Below are positions 1-13,118 of a DNA stretch of 64,000 nt, in pieces. Under the pieces are notes generated by a model. The model was not told where the DNA came from. It saw only the letters and a list, made by a program, of their open reading frames with translations, and ran no database searches. Position 1 is the first letter of the stretch; the number at the start of each line of letters is the position of its first letter. The stretch comes from Ligustrum vulgare (Eukaryota; Streptophyta; Magnoliopsida; Lamiales; Oleaceae). The stretch is from NCBI GenBank assembly GCA_963555705.1, contig OY743168.1, positions 25,407,128 to 25,471,127 of the forward strand, written 5' to 3'. The position numbers were made by a program, and so were the translations under genes.

Positions 1-195
1 AGAAATTTCTTTACATTCCATTTTTTTCCTATCTGTTGTAATTGAGGACTAACAATAGCTCAACTGACATCTCTTCCACATATATACATATAAGGAGATT
101 ATGCAGAGGCATGAAATTAAGATCGAGCCCAACTTATTGAAGCCAGAAAAAGTTTAAGCTTTGTTTAGGAACGGCTCCACTCATTTACATGACCC

Positions 196-2690
196 AAATT
201 ATGTAGTTTACCTGATTGGATTGCTGGCCATCTTAATGTTGAGCATATTTCAGTTCCTTATCATCCACGACATTATGTCCACATGCTCCATTTCGAACAC
301 GAAGTGCATAGATTGCGGAATCTCTGTTTATCAATAAAATAATCAATTTTGAGTCTTTGATTTCCATTGTGCTTATGCTAGATCACAACAAAATTAAAGT
401 GATTATCTTTTGCAGAACAAATTAAATTGGAGTACTCGAACTTTCAGTATAACAGTATGAACTGGTAAATAATTAAATATAATTCCCCACAAATACGCCA
501 ATAAATAAAAAAAAAAAAAAACTCAATGGTCGAAAAAAAATTTGATTAGGAATTTAAAGACAAATAAAAAAGAGAAATAGAAAAATAACCTCAGCACATT
601 TGTGAGAGATGATAAACTGCGGATCAAACTCATATTCATGATTTATCAGCCATGGACGAATTTCCCGATCCATCATCATCGTCCTCATCATCTGCTAAAA
701 AGGAACTCTGGATCAAGGACAAAATGACGTGATTCTGTTTCGAAGTAGCCACAGAATTCCCAACTGTGGGCACGAAACAGCAGCTGGTTCAAGAAATTGA
801 GCAATCCGTGGATGCATAAACAATCTTAAACAATCTGAGTTAATAAACATTGAAACAACATTCAGTTTAGGAACCCCATTTGAAAATTAACATTCTAAAT
901 CACATTTCAAATTTACAAACAAATCACATTCATAGTTTTTTTCTCAGCTCAAAAATCGCAAATCACATATTCTAATAATTCACATATTGACATTTAGACA
1001 TTCTCAATTATCCTCAACCTCAAAAGGCTGAAGAATCATAAATGGGGAGTGGGGATTAGGGGTCAGGGAAGAAATCAGAAATCACAAGAAGCAAAAATCA
1101 AGACAATATAATATCACTTAATCACAAAACTGACATTCAGATTCAACACTCAAATTTTAATAATCATAAAGCATAACTAAAAAATGTAAAAAAAATGAGG
1201 TCACAAATGAAATTTGAACAGTTTTTCAAAGGGGATATGCAAATTCGAAAAAAATAAATACTCTAAATTGTAAATCTACAAAGGGTAAACAATACAAAGT
1301 TTAAAAGCGAAGAAAAATGAATTTACTGAAAATAGAAGTGCCATCATTGAGGCAGATGAAGAAATCACTTACCGAATATTCAAATTGCATAGAGGTGAGT
1401 CGATCTATTTCAGTCAATATGAAATTATTTCAAATTTTGACTTTATCGAAAAAAAAAATATTTATTAGGGATGGAGATTTGGGATGACACTTCGAATTTA
1501 TTAAAAATGTGAACTTACTACCATCAATTAACCTAATAATTTGGTGTATAAATAAAAGATACTTTCTTAAACATTACTGTATAGTGGTTGTTAGAATACA
1601 AAAAATCGACAAAACTGTAAGCATGATAATAGGACTTTTTTCAATAAAACACACTTTCGAGTTACAATCACACGGTCCATGGACTCTAAGCAGTTGAATC
1701 AGATGCACCCTAAACTTTCTAAAATAGTGCTTTGCAATTACTTTATGCAGAAGACAAACATGATAAGATCACCAGACTATCAGCTTCAATATTCAGTGAG
1801 TTAGTATTCATTTATGTTTCAAATTTTGTGCTTGCTTGAAAACATGAGCTTTAGAGTTCACCAGCAGGGGCATAAGTATGTATTTCTCTATGTCAACTTT
1901 CCACAGAAGTGTCCAAAAAGAATACTCTATCAATCAAGGGTAGAAACAACTATATGGTACTCTTAATAAAATTATAAAATTCTTGACATTTTAAAGATTC
2001 CGCATATGAAATTCTTTCTGGCTAAATTGTCAAATTTTTTTTAAAAAAAAAAAAAAAAAATCATGAGAGGGATGATTGTAAATTTGATTGAGAGACAGCT
2101 TATTGAATTTTGTACAGGATAATAGCATTTGATTTAGGCGAAGATATTTTCGGTAAGCAAAATCCAGATATTGGAAGCAAATCACATAAACGAACAATTG
2201 AAACCAAATATTTTTCTCAATAATTAATGGTACATAAATAAGAATCGGCATTCAATTATTGCATTCAGCACTGCATCGGGATTCAAGGTTCATTACCAGG
2301 GTGCTTCACACCTAAGATGGACAAAGTGACCGGCCAACCACCACCAGAAAGGCCGCGCCGTTCAGGGGAACACTTGACCAGAGTTTGGGCGATAATGGTG
2401 GCGAAAAAAGTTAGTGAAAGTTAGAACGTTTCTTGGTGGGATTCAACTGGGAAGCTGTAAAAATGGTGAAGAAAGGTTACCGTCAAAAATTGAAAAAGCC
2501 CTCAAATGCGAACCAACAGTCGGAGAAAAAGATTGAGGGGCAGAACTAAGGAGTCCAGCTGTGAGAAGCGACCAGAGAGCTGTCCAGTTCGGCGCCGGTG
2601 ACGGAGAAGACAGAAGCAGGGCTATGGTAGGGTTTCCAGACAACACAGAAGCGGCGCGCTGGGTAAAGTTTCAATAGAGAAATGAATTGA
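196..2690 (-). other. possible fragmentary minus-strand gene, unrecognised
   Basis: Read on the minus strand, positions 695-593 give an open stretch with a clean splice setting: an acceptor (CTTTTTAGCAG), then codons including DREIRPWLINHEYEFDPQF and HKCAE, then a GTTATT donor-like end. A further stretch near 350-250 has an acceptor-like site and could supply a short C-terminal exon. A GC-richer block at 2300-2650 contains a 67-codon minus-strand reading frame and looks like a promoter or first-exon region. I do not recognise the protein and cannot link the pieces into one reading frame. It could be a diverged gene, a captured gene fragment or chance. The rest of the stretch is AT-rich with no signal. 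Confidence 0.2.
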
Positions 2691-2859
2691 GAAATCTGAG
2701 GCGGAATTGCGTGTTTTTAGACATAACCCAAAACGACGTCGTTTTTCTTGAGCGGGAAAAAATAGACAGACACTCTCCCTTTTATATATTAAATAGATTT
2801 AAAAATAAAGTATATCAATCAAAGTTGTCCACATTCATTTGGAAACACAAGCTAACATC

Positions 2860-3312
2860 TGCTAAAATTAAATTTAATATAGATGAATGTTCATCTAAAA
2901 TCCACAAGCATCATGCTGTAATTATCAAGATCGAAACTTAAGCGGAAGCGTACCTGAATCCATTATTGTGTTTAATTGAACGTGGTTATGGCCTTCCAAC
3001 TGATTCATGGTTTTCTCCTTATTTTCTCCTATGTTGATGGGGATGCAGAGAATTATGAAAAGACACGCTCAATTGGGGACCATGACCTGTATAAATAGCT
3101 GTAGGGCAGTTATCGTGTTTCAATGTTATTAAATTGGCCCCTCATCAATTTAAAATATTGAATCCGTCTCTACACTTTAATCTCACGACACTTAATACCT
3201 ATTAGTCCTGAATAATCTTTAGTGGATCACTTTATTGACTAAATCCTTAAGATAGCACCACACATTTTATTTTATACATGTTTGGCCACACATTATTGAA
3301 TTTTATCCAACA
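2860..3312 (-). repeat. 3' LTR of Copia element 1
   Basis: This 453-bp LTR pairs with 8758-9210 and carries a TATA-like CTATTTATACAGG, read on the minus strand. It follows the polypurine tract at 3313-3324 in element orientation and ends in a TG...CA-type terminus (here AGCA). Substitutions against the other LTR are scattered, as expected of independent ageing after insertion. Confidence 0.93.
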
Positions 3313-3741
3313 ATCTCCCACTGGGCCATACATGTATCCTTACAAATGTGTACAACCTTATGAGCTCAAAAATTTTCTATCATTATTAAGGGTATTTCCA
3401 AACAATCTCGTCCATCAATCATATCAATATAGGATCAAAGCGACTTTCGTTACATTAATCGTAACTAAATCCATCAATGGTCACGTATACCAATACAACC
3501 AAATGACATAGATCAATCATGAGAGTGTAGTATGAAAATTACATGTTATGTGATCCAAACATGCCTATTTTCAATTGGTCCGACTTTATTCCTTAGGTGA
3601 GATCAATATCAAACACAATGTAACATAGTAGAATGAACTGAATACTTTATTTCTGTACAGAAAATTATCCAAATACACAAATGTGTCCAAAACCAAAACA
3701 TAAAGCAACCAAAATACAAACTCCCACTAAATCATGATATC

Positions 3742-6700
3742 CTCAAGAAATATTACACCCATACGAGCAGTGTGCTCGTGAAAGACCTTGGGTGCTAATC
3801 TCTTAGTAAGCGGATCCTCAATCATGGAGTTTGTCCCAATATGCTCTATGGAAATCTGTCTACTCTGTACCATTTCCTTCACAACCAGGAACTTAATGTC
3901 AATGTATTTGACTTAGTTGAGTTCCTGTTGTTACTGGAATATAAATTTGCTGAGTTATTGTCACAATATAACTTTAGTTCTATACCGTACAGAATATGCA
4001 GCCCAGTGACAAAATTTCGTAACTATATTCTATAATTAGATGCCTCCAAAATTGCTACAAACTGTGCTGCCAAGTGAAAGAAGCTAAAGTGTTTGTTAAG
4101 CACTCCTTCCGGAAATAGCTCCTCCAACTTGCAAATAGATGTAGCCTGATATGGATCTTCTACTGTTTTGGCATCTAGCAAAAAATCGGAATCATAATAC
4201 CATATGATCTCCAACTGATCCGATTTTCTGTATGTGAGCATGTAATCTTTTGTTCTCTTTAAATACCTTATAATCCATGTTTGACTGCTTTCCAAATGAT
4301 CCATCCAAGGGTTACTTAAATATCTCCTTAGTATCCCAATAATGTACGCAATATCCGGACGCGTACAAACTTTAGTATACATCATATTCCTTATAGCTAA
4401 ACTATATGAGATCTTCTGCATTTCCTTAACTTCAAGATAACTTTTCGGATATTAGTTGAGACTAAACTGTCTCCCTTAGCGATAGGGGTGTCCCCTGATT
4501 TACTGTCTTGCATACCAAACCTCTTAAGTACTTTATCGATATAGCCTTTTTGTGACAATCCAAGAATAACTCGAGAACAATCCCGGTGTATTTGAATTCC
4601 TAATACAAAAGAGATGTCACCAAGATTTTTAATCTCAAAATTCCTTGACAAAAAATCTCATAATTTTATGTGACATGCCTATATCATTGGTGGCAAGCAA
4701 TAATCAACATATAAAATCAGGAAAATATACTTACTCTCACTGAACTTGTAATACAAACAACCATGAACAACATTAATCTCAAGACCAAATGAGATAATTA
4801 CTTGATGAAACTTGTATTACCCTTAACGAGAAGCTGGCTTGAGTACATAAATGGATTTCTTTAATTTGCAAACCGTCTCATCAATGTCCCCATTGAGAAA
4901 CGTCATCTTAACATCCATTTGATGTAACTCGAGGTCAAAAGTGCAACAACCTAACTTTCCTGAAAGAGTCTTTCATAGAAACCAAAGGGAAAGTCTCTTT
5001 ATAATCAATGGCATCATTCTATGTAAAGAATTTAGATACAAGACGAACTTTATATCTTTCCACATTACCTTTCGAATCCCTCTTGGTTTAAAAATCCATT
5101 TAAGACCAATGGGCTTCGCACCTTCTGGTAATGGGACAAGATCCCAAACTTTATTGTCTTGCATATGCTTATACTCCTTATTTACGACATCAATCCATTT
5201 CTGAGAGTTAGAACCCTGCATGGCCTGATGAAATTGATTGGACCATCTTCCACCATTCAATTATTTCCTTATGTTCTTGGAAAAATACTATTTAAATTAT
5301 CCGGAATAGCATTTTTTCCCTTTCTCTCGTGGATCTCCTTAATGACTTTAGTTATTGAGGTTGTTGAGTTTGTACTTCTGAAATTTACCTTATTTTGGAT
5401 GGGAGGTTCTTCAACATTGTCTAATTGAGGTTCCGGATATGCTTGTTGATCAATGACATGCATAAAAACTTGCACATTGCCAAAAGCAACAACAGGAATC
5501 GAAATCGATCATTCCTCAACTTCTTCCTTAAAGACAATATCTCTAACATTATTTCTCCCCCAAACTCAACATCCTCAAAAATTGTTGCATTTCTCGTTTC
5601 AAAAGTTGACTTAAGTGTGGGATCATAAAATTAATAGCCCCTTAAACGCTCAGAATAACCAATAAAGTAGCTGCTGACTGTTTTGGAGTCCAATTTCTTT
5701 ATTTGGCCTATAAAGCCTAGCCTTAGCCGGACATCCCCAAATGTAGAAATGCTTTAGACTAAGCTTTAAGTCTGTTAAAAGCTCTTAAAGTATTTTAGCA
5801 GCAACTTTAGTTGGTAATATGTACGATCTTTTCTTTAAATGTCCAGATTTCTAGCAAAAGAAACAACCCTCAATGTCTTTATATGGTTTCTTTAGATTTG
5901 GACCCTTAATAACTTTATGTTCTTTATTTGTTTACTTGCCCTTATCTTTAGAGGTATTTGCAATGTCAACACTCTCAATTCTGTCATACTTCAACTTTTC
6001 TTCCTCTTGCACACAAAATAGAATGAGCTCATTTAGAGTTCATTTCTCCATTTGATAGTTATAACTGACCTTAAATTAACTGAATTGTGCAAGAAGCTTG
6101 CACATTATGAAATGAGCTCATTGAGAGTCCATTTCTACTTTAACAGTTATAACTAACCTTAAATTAACTATATTGTGCAGGAAGCGATATCACTACCAAA
6201 TGTACGAGCAAGTTATTAGACAAGTCGAGTTTTAGTTCCTTAAGTTTTGAAGCAGTGTGAGACATCTACATGACGTACTCCCTTATTTTCTCATTGCCTT
6301 TATACTTTATTGAAATCAAGCTTTGCATAAGCGTGCTTGTTTCAGCCTTATCGTTTTTCGCAAAACGTTTCTTAATTTCGGCAAGGAATTCATTGACATC
6401 ATTTACCTCCTCAAATACTATGCCACTAAAGGCTTCCGGAATGCCGCACTTAATGATCATGAGACTCACGTAATTTAAGCAATCCCACTTCTCAAAGTTC
6501 CTCATTTGATTAGATGAACTTTCATCCGTAAGAGGAGCTGGTTGCTCAATCCTTAGTACACGGTCTAGATTCATGCAGCCAACGAAAAGTTAATGTTCTT
6601 GTTTTGATACTTGAAGTTTGTTCCATAAATACAGGGATTAAATTTGAGCTTGTAGATATACTACTAGCACAATTTGAAACCGAATAAAGAACATTTAAAC

Positions 6701-6749
6701 AAAAAAGCTCACATAAATACCTTATTATGCAAATCATACTTTCAAACAA
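3742..6749 (-). pseudogene. degenerate Copia gag-pol polyprotein of element 1
   Basis: Minus-strand pieces, N to C terminus, are as follows. Gag spans about 6749-6266 (including CLNYVSLMIIKCGIPEAF). A zinc-knuckle trace near 5860 reads CFF, a stop, then KSGHLKK. An integrase C-terminal trace at about 5760-5530 includes GCPAKARLYRP and FYDPTLKSTFETRNA. The linker to reverse transcriptase is near 5475-5269. Reverse transcriptase follows at 5260-4397 (KWIDVVNKEYKHM; NLGDISFVLGIQIHRD; KGYIDKVLKRFGM). RNase H runs from 4421 to about 3742, ending in a DPLTKRLAPKVFHEH-like tail. Stops and frameshifts separate these. The zinc knuckle runs almost directly into the integrase tail, so protease and the integrase catalytic core have been deleted. 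Confidence 0.88.
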
Positions 6750-6836
6750 TGGTAGGGCCCATCACAAGATACCTAGCACAACATCAATATTTAGTCTTTG
6801 GACAGAAATATTGACTTGTAAGTGGTACTCTTGGTC

Positions 6837-7215
6837 TAGTGATCAAACACTGACAGTAAGACATGTTAACCAATAAACCTTTCTTTGGACCGATTTATTG
6901 ATCACACGTTAAACCAAATAACCGTCACCTGTTTATCACCACAAGTTCATGTGAAATTCGAGTCAAATATTGCCCTTCCTTTGGGCCGATCAATATCCGC
7001 ATGAAATAACACACGAACACCTAATTTTCCCTTAGTGTAGTGATCAAATACTGGCAATAAGACATGTTAACCAATAAACCTTTCTTTGGACCGATTTATT
7101 GGTCACACGTTAAACCAAATAATTGCCACGTATTTATCACCACAGGTGCATGTGAAATTCGAGCCAAATATTGACCTTCCTTTGGACCGATCAATATCCG
7201 CAATGAATAACACAC
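6837..7215. repeat. 201-bp tandem duplication inside Copia element 1
   Basis: Two copies of a segment starting TAGTGATCAAA begin at 6837 and 7038, a period of 201 bp. The same two copies with the same period occur in element 2 (13119 and 13320), so the duplication predates the split of the two elements. Confidence 0.85.
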
Positions 7216-7439
7216 ACATAAATACCTTCTAATATTCAAAGTTAATTAATATCTACAAGAGAGGTTGCTTTGACAACATGTTGCTTCAACTAACTTACTT
7301 TCGAATATTATATCTCTCAAAAGAGTCCGTAGTACCAAAATTTGAAATTGAAATCCATTGATTTGCATCTATATTTGACTTTAGGATTTGAATTATAGAA
7401 TTCAAAACTTTAGAATAAAGCAATCCTTAAGTTGAGAGA

Positions 7440-8100
7440 GTCAATTGCAATATTTTTAAACTTTTGGTGGCCAATTATGAAAAATTTTATGCTTGAAGGA
7501 CTTAAATTATAATTTTTCCAAAACCTTATTGGCCAATTTAGAGAAATTCCAAACTCTAGGTTCCAATTTGAAAGAAAATCAAACTTTAGAGGTCCAAAAT
7601 AGTGAATTTGGAACCTTTAAGGACTTAATTGAAAATCTTTCAAACTTTATGGACCAAATTGCAGAAACTTAGAACTTTAGATGCTGTATTAGAAAATTTT
7701 CAAACTTTATGGACTGAAAATGAAAATTCTCAAACTTTAAGGGACCAAATTAGAGAATTTCAGAACTTTAGGTGCTATATTAGAAAATTTTCAAACCTTA
7801 GGGGACTGAATTAGAACATTTTCAAACTTTAGCGACTAAATATGAAAATTTTCAAACTTTAAGGACCAATTTTGAAAATTTTCAAACATGAGGGGCCAAA
7901 TTAGAAAATTTTCAAAACTTTATGGATCTAATTAGAAAATTCTCAAATTGTAGGGACTGAATTATAAAATCAGGAACTTTTATAACCCCCAACTTTAATA
8001 ATTTATAACCTTGGGGGCTTAATTTATAAATTCTAGGACTTTAAGGGCCAACTTAAATAATCTCATAACATTAGGATTAAACATTTAATCCATAACAAAA
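7440..8100. repeat. degenerate short tandem repeats in the 5' untranslated part of element 1
   Basis: A motif of about 35-40 bp, roughly CAAACTTTAGGGACC then AAATTAGAAAATTTT, recurs more than a dozen times with drift. In element orientation it sits between the primer site and gag. The matching block in element 2 is 13740-14200 and is shorter. Confidence 0.85.
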
Positions 8101-8743
8101 TAGAGGACCAGAGGAGCAATTTTACATAACCTCCAAAAAATTGCAAAAGAAGTCCTTGGAGACTTCTAATTTTCAACCCAGCCCCTTCTTCAAAATCGCG
8201 ACAGCTAGGGTTTAAACCCTAGCTGCCACCGCTCTTAAGCCCTCAAACGCGTCGCCATTGCTGACGACGTCCACTGCATTCCAGAATACAGTGTCGCTGC
8301 GTGCGACGCTGCAGCACATCGCGTGACGCCGCGCGCATCCAAGTCCGCCGCTCTGCGTGCCCAGGCCGATGACTGCTCCAACTCAAAACCATCCATCCAC
8401 AACCAAAACCCAACTTCGAATTCAAATGCATATACTATATCACAAAACCAGATTCGAAATTTCAACAACCAAAATCAGATTTTACATATTCAAAATCAAC
8501 CAATTGAATTCATGAGAAAATGGACGGATATGTTTATGCATCAATATTCGAAATCTAACATTATTCGCACATATGCACAGAGAGAAAGATCGATTGGTTG
8601 AAACTTGAAACCCATATATCCAAAATCAATTTTGCTCTGTGTATAATTTCGAAAACAGAGAGTTGGTTTTGCATATACATACGCAAAATAATAAGGTTTC
8701 ACATATGCGTACAAAATTGATCTGATAATTCAACACGATGTTG

Positions 8744-8755
8744 GCTCTGATACCA
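8744..8755 (-). other. primer-binding site of Copia element 1
   Basis: On the minus strand this reads TGGTATCAGAGC, complementary to the 3' end of initiator methionine tRNA and standard for plant Copia elements. It starts two bases after the 5' LTR ends, and it fixes the element's orientation. Confidence 0.93.
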
Positions 8756-8757
8756 CT

Positions 8758-9210
8758 TGTTAAAATTAAATTTAATATAGATGAATGTTCATCAAAAATC
8801 CACAAGTATCATGCTGTAATTATCAAGATCGAAACTGAAGCGGAAGCGTACCTGAATCCATTATTGTGTTTGATCGAACGTGGTTATGACCTTCCAACTG
8901 ATTCATGGTTTTCTCCTTATTTTCTCCTATGTTGATGGGGATGCAGAGAATTATGAAAAGACACGCTCAATTGGGGATCATGACCTGTATAAATAGCTGT
9001 AGGGCAGTTATCGTGTTTCAATGTTATTAAATTGGCCCCTCATCAATTTAAAATATTGAATCCGTCTCTACACTTTAATCTCACGACACTTAATACCCAT
9101 TAGTCCTGAATAATCTTTAGTGGATCACTTTATTGACTAAATCCTTAAGATAGCACCACACATTTTATTTTATACATGTTTGACCCCACATTATTGAATT
9201 TTATCCAACA
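8758..9210 (-). repeat. 5' LTR of Copia element 1
   Basis: This 453-bp LTR, next to the primer site, is the partner of 2860-3312 at about 97-98% identity by eye count. It carries the TATA-like box for the element transcript. Confidence 0.93.
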
Positions 9211-9968
9211 ACATTCACATCCGATTAGCAGCAGGCAAGGGAGAAGCATGCATAATTACTAGAATTGTTTTCCTACTCTTTAAAACGTTGATTCATAGCT
9301 TTATAACTTACTCCTTTCTGATCACATGAAGATTACCATTAGGTCATAATAATAGAAGACACCATCAAATTGCATCATTCAGAGTTTCTTTATATGGCTA
9401 ATAGATTGTTGTGCAAATTTCCACATTGCATCGCATTTTTTATTTAACAAGGGGAGTAAATGGGTCAACTTTTTATGTAAGGATAAATAAAGAAAAATCG
9501 GAGAGTTTTAGATAAAATTTACCTAGCAAGAGAGGGATAAAATCGGTAGGCAAAGAGTGGCAACGCAGAGTACTTTACGATACAAAATCTCTTTTGCGTA
9601 TGACGTACTTTAGGCTAGAGTTTGGAACGATTATACAAGCTGCTTGAATAAGGATTTTAATTACTCTAGATCGCAGACATAGGCATTGTTGGCGTGGCGA
9701 TGATCGTAACTCCTCGGAGAGTAGTGAGGTAGTGGTGGTAGTTTTTTTAGTGAGGATTGCGAGAGATGATTTTTATATGTAAAGGGAAGAGAATAAAATG
9801 AAGAGGGGCATCTCATGAAGAGAAATTTAAAATATATTGTTTTGAATTTTGCTAGAATCACAATGTGATTAATAATTTCATTGACAATCCCCTCACATGT
9901 GGTGAGTGGGGTCACTTCCATTTGAGTGATACCACCATCACATGTGAGTGCAATGATTTTAATCAATC
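9211..9968. other. spacer between the two Copia elements
   Basis: AT-rich DNA with no recognisable gene. The minus strand has an open frame at 9966-9661 that I do not believe (see rejected). The part around 9850-9960 has short complementary segments around CACATGTG motifs that could be a decayed MITE. The left end of the next LTR cannot be fixed and may lie inside this stretch. Confidence 0.5.
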
Positions 9969-10405
9969 GTGTGGACTTATATGTGAATTATTGTGTATTG
10001 AATAAAAGGTTATCAAATTTGGTTAAGCCCATTTAAAGTGATCTAATAAGGATTTTATATATATCGGGCTTTAATGCATCCAATTAAATGTATGGGCTTT
10101 TATGTGTAGATACCAGGCCATTACCTAATTAATGATGGGCTGGATTAGGTTAATTGGCAATTCAGTATATAAAGTCGGTTATGGTCCCTGAATCCTACGT
10201 ACTGTTCATCTTGTCTGACATCTCATCATCAGAGAGAAAATACGGACTACGTATCGATTTAGAAGATCCAACCAACTGAATCGTTCATCATGAATCATGT
10301 TTGATTAAGGTACGCTTCCGCTTCAGTCATTTAATTCTTGATAATTCCAACATGATGATTATTCAGATTATAGATAAATTATTATCTGTGATAAATTTTC
10401 TAACA
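9969..10405 (+). repeat. LTR of Copia element 2 (left end uncertain)
   Basis: The sequence contains a TATA box (CAGTATATAAAGTC near 10170) and ends TTTTCTAACA directly before AG and the primer site. Its last part (GTACGCTTCCGCTTCAG, then TTCTTGATAATTCCAACATGATGATT) aligns with the end of element 1's LTR read on the minus strand. The rest is unrelated. Confidence 0.65.
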
Positions 10406-10407
10406 AG

Positions 10408-10419
10408 TGGTATCAGAGC
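10408..10419 (+). other. primer-binding site of Copia element 2
   Basis: TGGTATCAGAGC sits on the plus strand, two bases after the LTR end, the same spacing as in element 1. The next base starts the inverted internal sequence. Confidence 0.9.
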
Positions 10420-12840
10420 TCCTGTTGTTACTGGAATATAAATCTGCTGAGTTATTGTCACACTATAACTTTAGTGGTCTTTCTATACCATACAGAATAC
10501 GCAGCATTGTGACAAAATTTCGCAGCTATATTCCATAATTAGATGCCCCCAAAATTGCTACAATTGTGCTGCCAAGTGAAAGAAGCTAAAGTGTCTGTTA
10601 AGCACTCCATTCGGAAATAGCTCCTCCAACCAGCAGATAATTGTAGCCTGATGTGGATCTTCTACAGTTTTGGCATCTAGCAAAAATCGGAATCATAATA
10701 CCATATGATCTCCAACTGATCCGATTTTCTGTATGTGAGCATGTAATCTTTTGTTCTCTTTAAATACCTTATAACCCATGTTTGGCTGCTTTCCAAATGA
10801 TCCATCCCAGGGTTACTTAAATATCTCCTTAGTATCCCAATAACGTATGCAATATCCGAACGCATACAAATTTGAGTATATATCAGATTCCCTATAGCTT
10901 AACTATATGGGAGCCTCTGCATTTCTTTAACTTCAAGATAACTTTTCGAGTATTAGTTGAGACCAAATTTGTCTCCCTTTAGCGATAGGGTTGTCCCCTA
11001 ATTTACTGTCTTGCATGCCAAACCTCTTAAGTACTTTATCGATATAGCCCTTTTGTGACAATTCAAGAATACCCCGAGAACAATCCCGGTGTATCTGAAT
11101 TCCTAATACAAAAGAGACGTCACCAAGATTTTTAATCTCAAAATTCCTTGACAAAAAATCTCATAATTTTATGTGACATGCCTATATCATTAGTGGCAAG
11201 CAATAATCAACATATAAAACCAGGAAAATATACTTACTCCCACTGAACTTGTAATACAAACAACCATCAACAGAATTAATCTCAAAACCAAATCAGATAA
11301 TTGCTTGATGAAATTTGTATTACCCTTAACGAGAAGCTGGCTTGAGCACATAAATGGATTTCTTTAATTTGCAAATCATTTGCTTTGGGTCTATTGACAC
11401 AAAGTTTTCTGATTGCACCAAATAGATCGTCCCATCAATGTCGCCATTGAGAAACGCCACCTTAGTATCCATTTGATGTAACTCGAGGTCAAAATGTGCA
11501 ACAACCTAACTTTTCTAAAAGAGTCTTTCATTGAAACCGAAGAGAAAGTTTCTTTATAATTAATGCCATCATTCTGTGTAAAGCTCTTAGATACAAGACG
11601 AACCTTATATCTTTCCACATTACCTTTCGAATCCTTCTTGGTTTAAAAATCCATTTAAGACCAATGGGCTTCGTACCTTCTGGTAATGGACAAGATCCCA
11701 AACTTTATTGTCTTGCATATGCTTATACTCCTTATTTATGACATCAATCCATTTCTGAGAGTTAGAACCCTGCATGGCCTGATGGAATTGATTGGACCAT
11801 CTTCCACCATTCCATTATTTCCTTATGTTCTTGGAAAAATACTATTTAAATTATCCAGAATAACATTTTTTTCCCTTTCTCTCTTGGATCTCCTTAATGG
11901 CTTTAGTTATTGAGGTTGTTGAGTTTGTACTTCTGAAATTTACCTTATTTTGGATGGGAGATTCTTCAACATTGTCTAGTTGAGTTCCGGATATGCTTCT
12001 TGATCAATGACATGCATAAAAACTTGCACGTTGTCAAAAGCAATAGTAGGAATCGAAACCGATCCTTCCTCAACTTATTCCTTAAAGACAATATCTCTAA
12101 CCTTATTTCTCCCCCCAAACTCAACTTCCTCAAAAAATGTTGCAGTTCACGTTTCAAAAATTGACTTTAAGTGTGGGATTATAAAATTAATAGCCCCTTA
12201 ACGACTTTATTTTCTTTATTTGTTTTATTGCCCTTATCTTTAGAGGTGTTTGCCAAGTGAACACTTTCAGTTCTGTCCTGCTTCAACTTTTCTTCCTCTT
12301 GCACACAAAATAGAATGAACTCATTTAGAGTTCATTTCTTCCTTTGATAGTTACAACTGACCTTAAATTAACTGAATTGTGCAAAAAGCTTGCACACTAT
12401 GAAATGAGCTCATTGAGAGTCAATTTCTACTTTGACAGTTATAACTAACCTTAAATTAACTGTATTGTGCAGGAAGCGATATCAATACCAAATGCACGAG
12501 CAAGTCAGTAGACAAGTCGAGTTTTAGTTCCTTAAGTTTTGAAGCAGTGTGAGACATCTACATGATGTACTCCCTTATTTTCCCATTGCCTTTATACTTT
12601 ATTGAAATCAAGCTTTGCATAAGTGTCCTTATCGTTTTTCGTAAAACGTTTCTTAATTTCGGCAAGGAATTCATTGGCATCATTTACCTTCTTAGATACT
12701 ATGCCACTAAAGGCTTCCAGAATGCCGCACTTAATGATCGTGAGACTCACGTAATTTAAGCAATCCCACTTCTCAAAGTTCCTCATTTGATTAGATGAAC
12801 TTTCATCCGTAAGAGGAGCAGGTTGCTCAATCCTTAGTAC
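10420..12840 (-). pseudogene. degenerate Copia RNase H, reverse transcriptase and gag of element 2
   Basis: Minus-strand open pieces repeat those of element 1 with separate mutations: gag near 12840-12592 (CLNYVSLTIIKCGILEAF), reverse transcriptase at about 11810-10933 (NLGDVSFVLGIQIHRD; KGYIDKVLKRFGM) and RNase H from 10865 down to the junction at 10420. The RNase H tail, polypurine tract and 3' LTR seen in element 1 are absent, because the primer site takes their place. The integrase tail is cut by the 270-bp deletion at 12197. No open frame is long enough to be functional. Confidence 0.85.
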
Positions 12841-13118
12841 ACGGTCTAGATCGATGCAGCCAACGAAAAAGTTAATGTTCTTGTTTTGATCCTTGAAGTT
12901 TGTTCCATAAATACAGGGATTAAATTTGAGCTTGTAGATATACTACTAGCAGAATTTGAAACCGAATAGAGAACACTTAAACAAAATAGCTCACATGAGT
13001 ACCTTATTATGCAAATCATACTTTCAAATAATGGTAGGGCCCATCACAAGATACCTAGCACAACATCAATATTTAGTCTTTGGACAGAAATATTGACTTG
13101 TAAGTGGCACTCTTGGTG

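Larger units (their letters stand above)
2860..9210 (-). mobile_element. Copia-type LTR retrotransposon, element 1, full-length with degenerate coding
   Basis: A 6.35-kb element lies on the minus strand with two direct 453-bp LTRs (2860-3312 and 8758-9210). In element orientation the LTR begins TGTTGGATAA and ends TTTTAACA or TTTTAGCA. A primer-binding site complementary to initiator-Met tRNA (TGGTATCAGAGC) lies two bases inside the 5' LTR. A purine-rich CCAGTGGGAGAT abuts the 3' LTR. The coding order is gag, integrase tail, reverse transcriptase, RNase H, which is Copia order. The LTRs differ at about 11 sites by eye. Flanks are acatc (2855-2859) and acatt (9211-9215), a 4-of-5 match to a target duplication. 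Protease and the integrase core are missing, so the copy cannot be autonomous. Confidence 0.93.

Noticed and set aside
9661..9966. 101-codon minus-strand open frame
   Set aside because: It has no recognisable domain and unusual composition, and it lies in a spacer that may contain a decayed MITE and an LTR edge.
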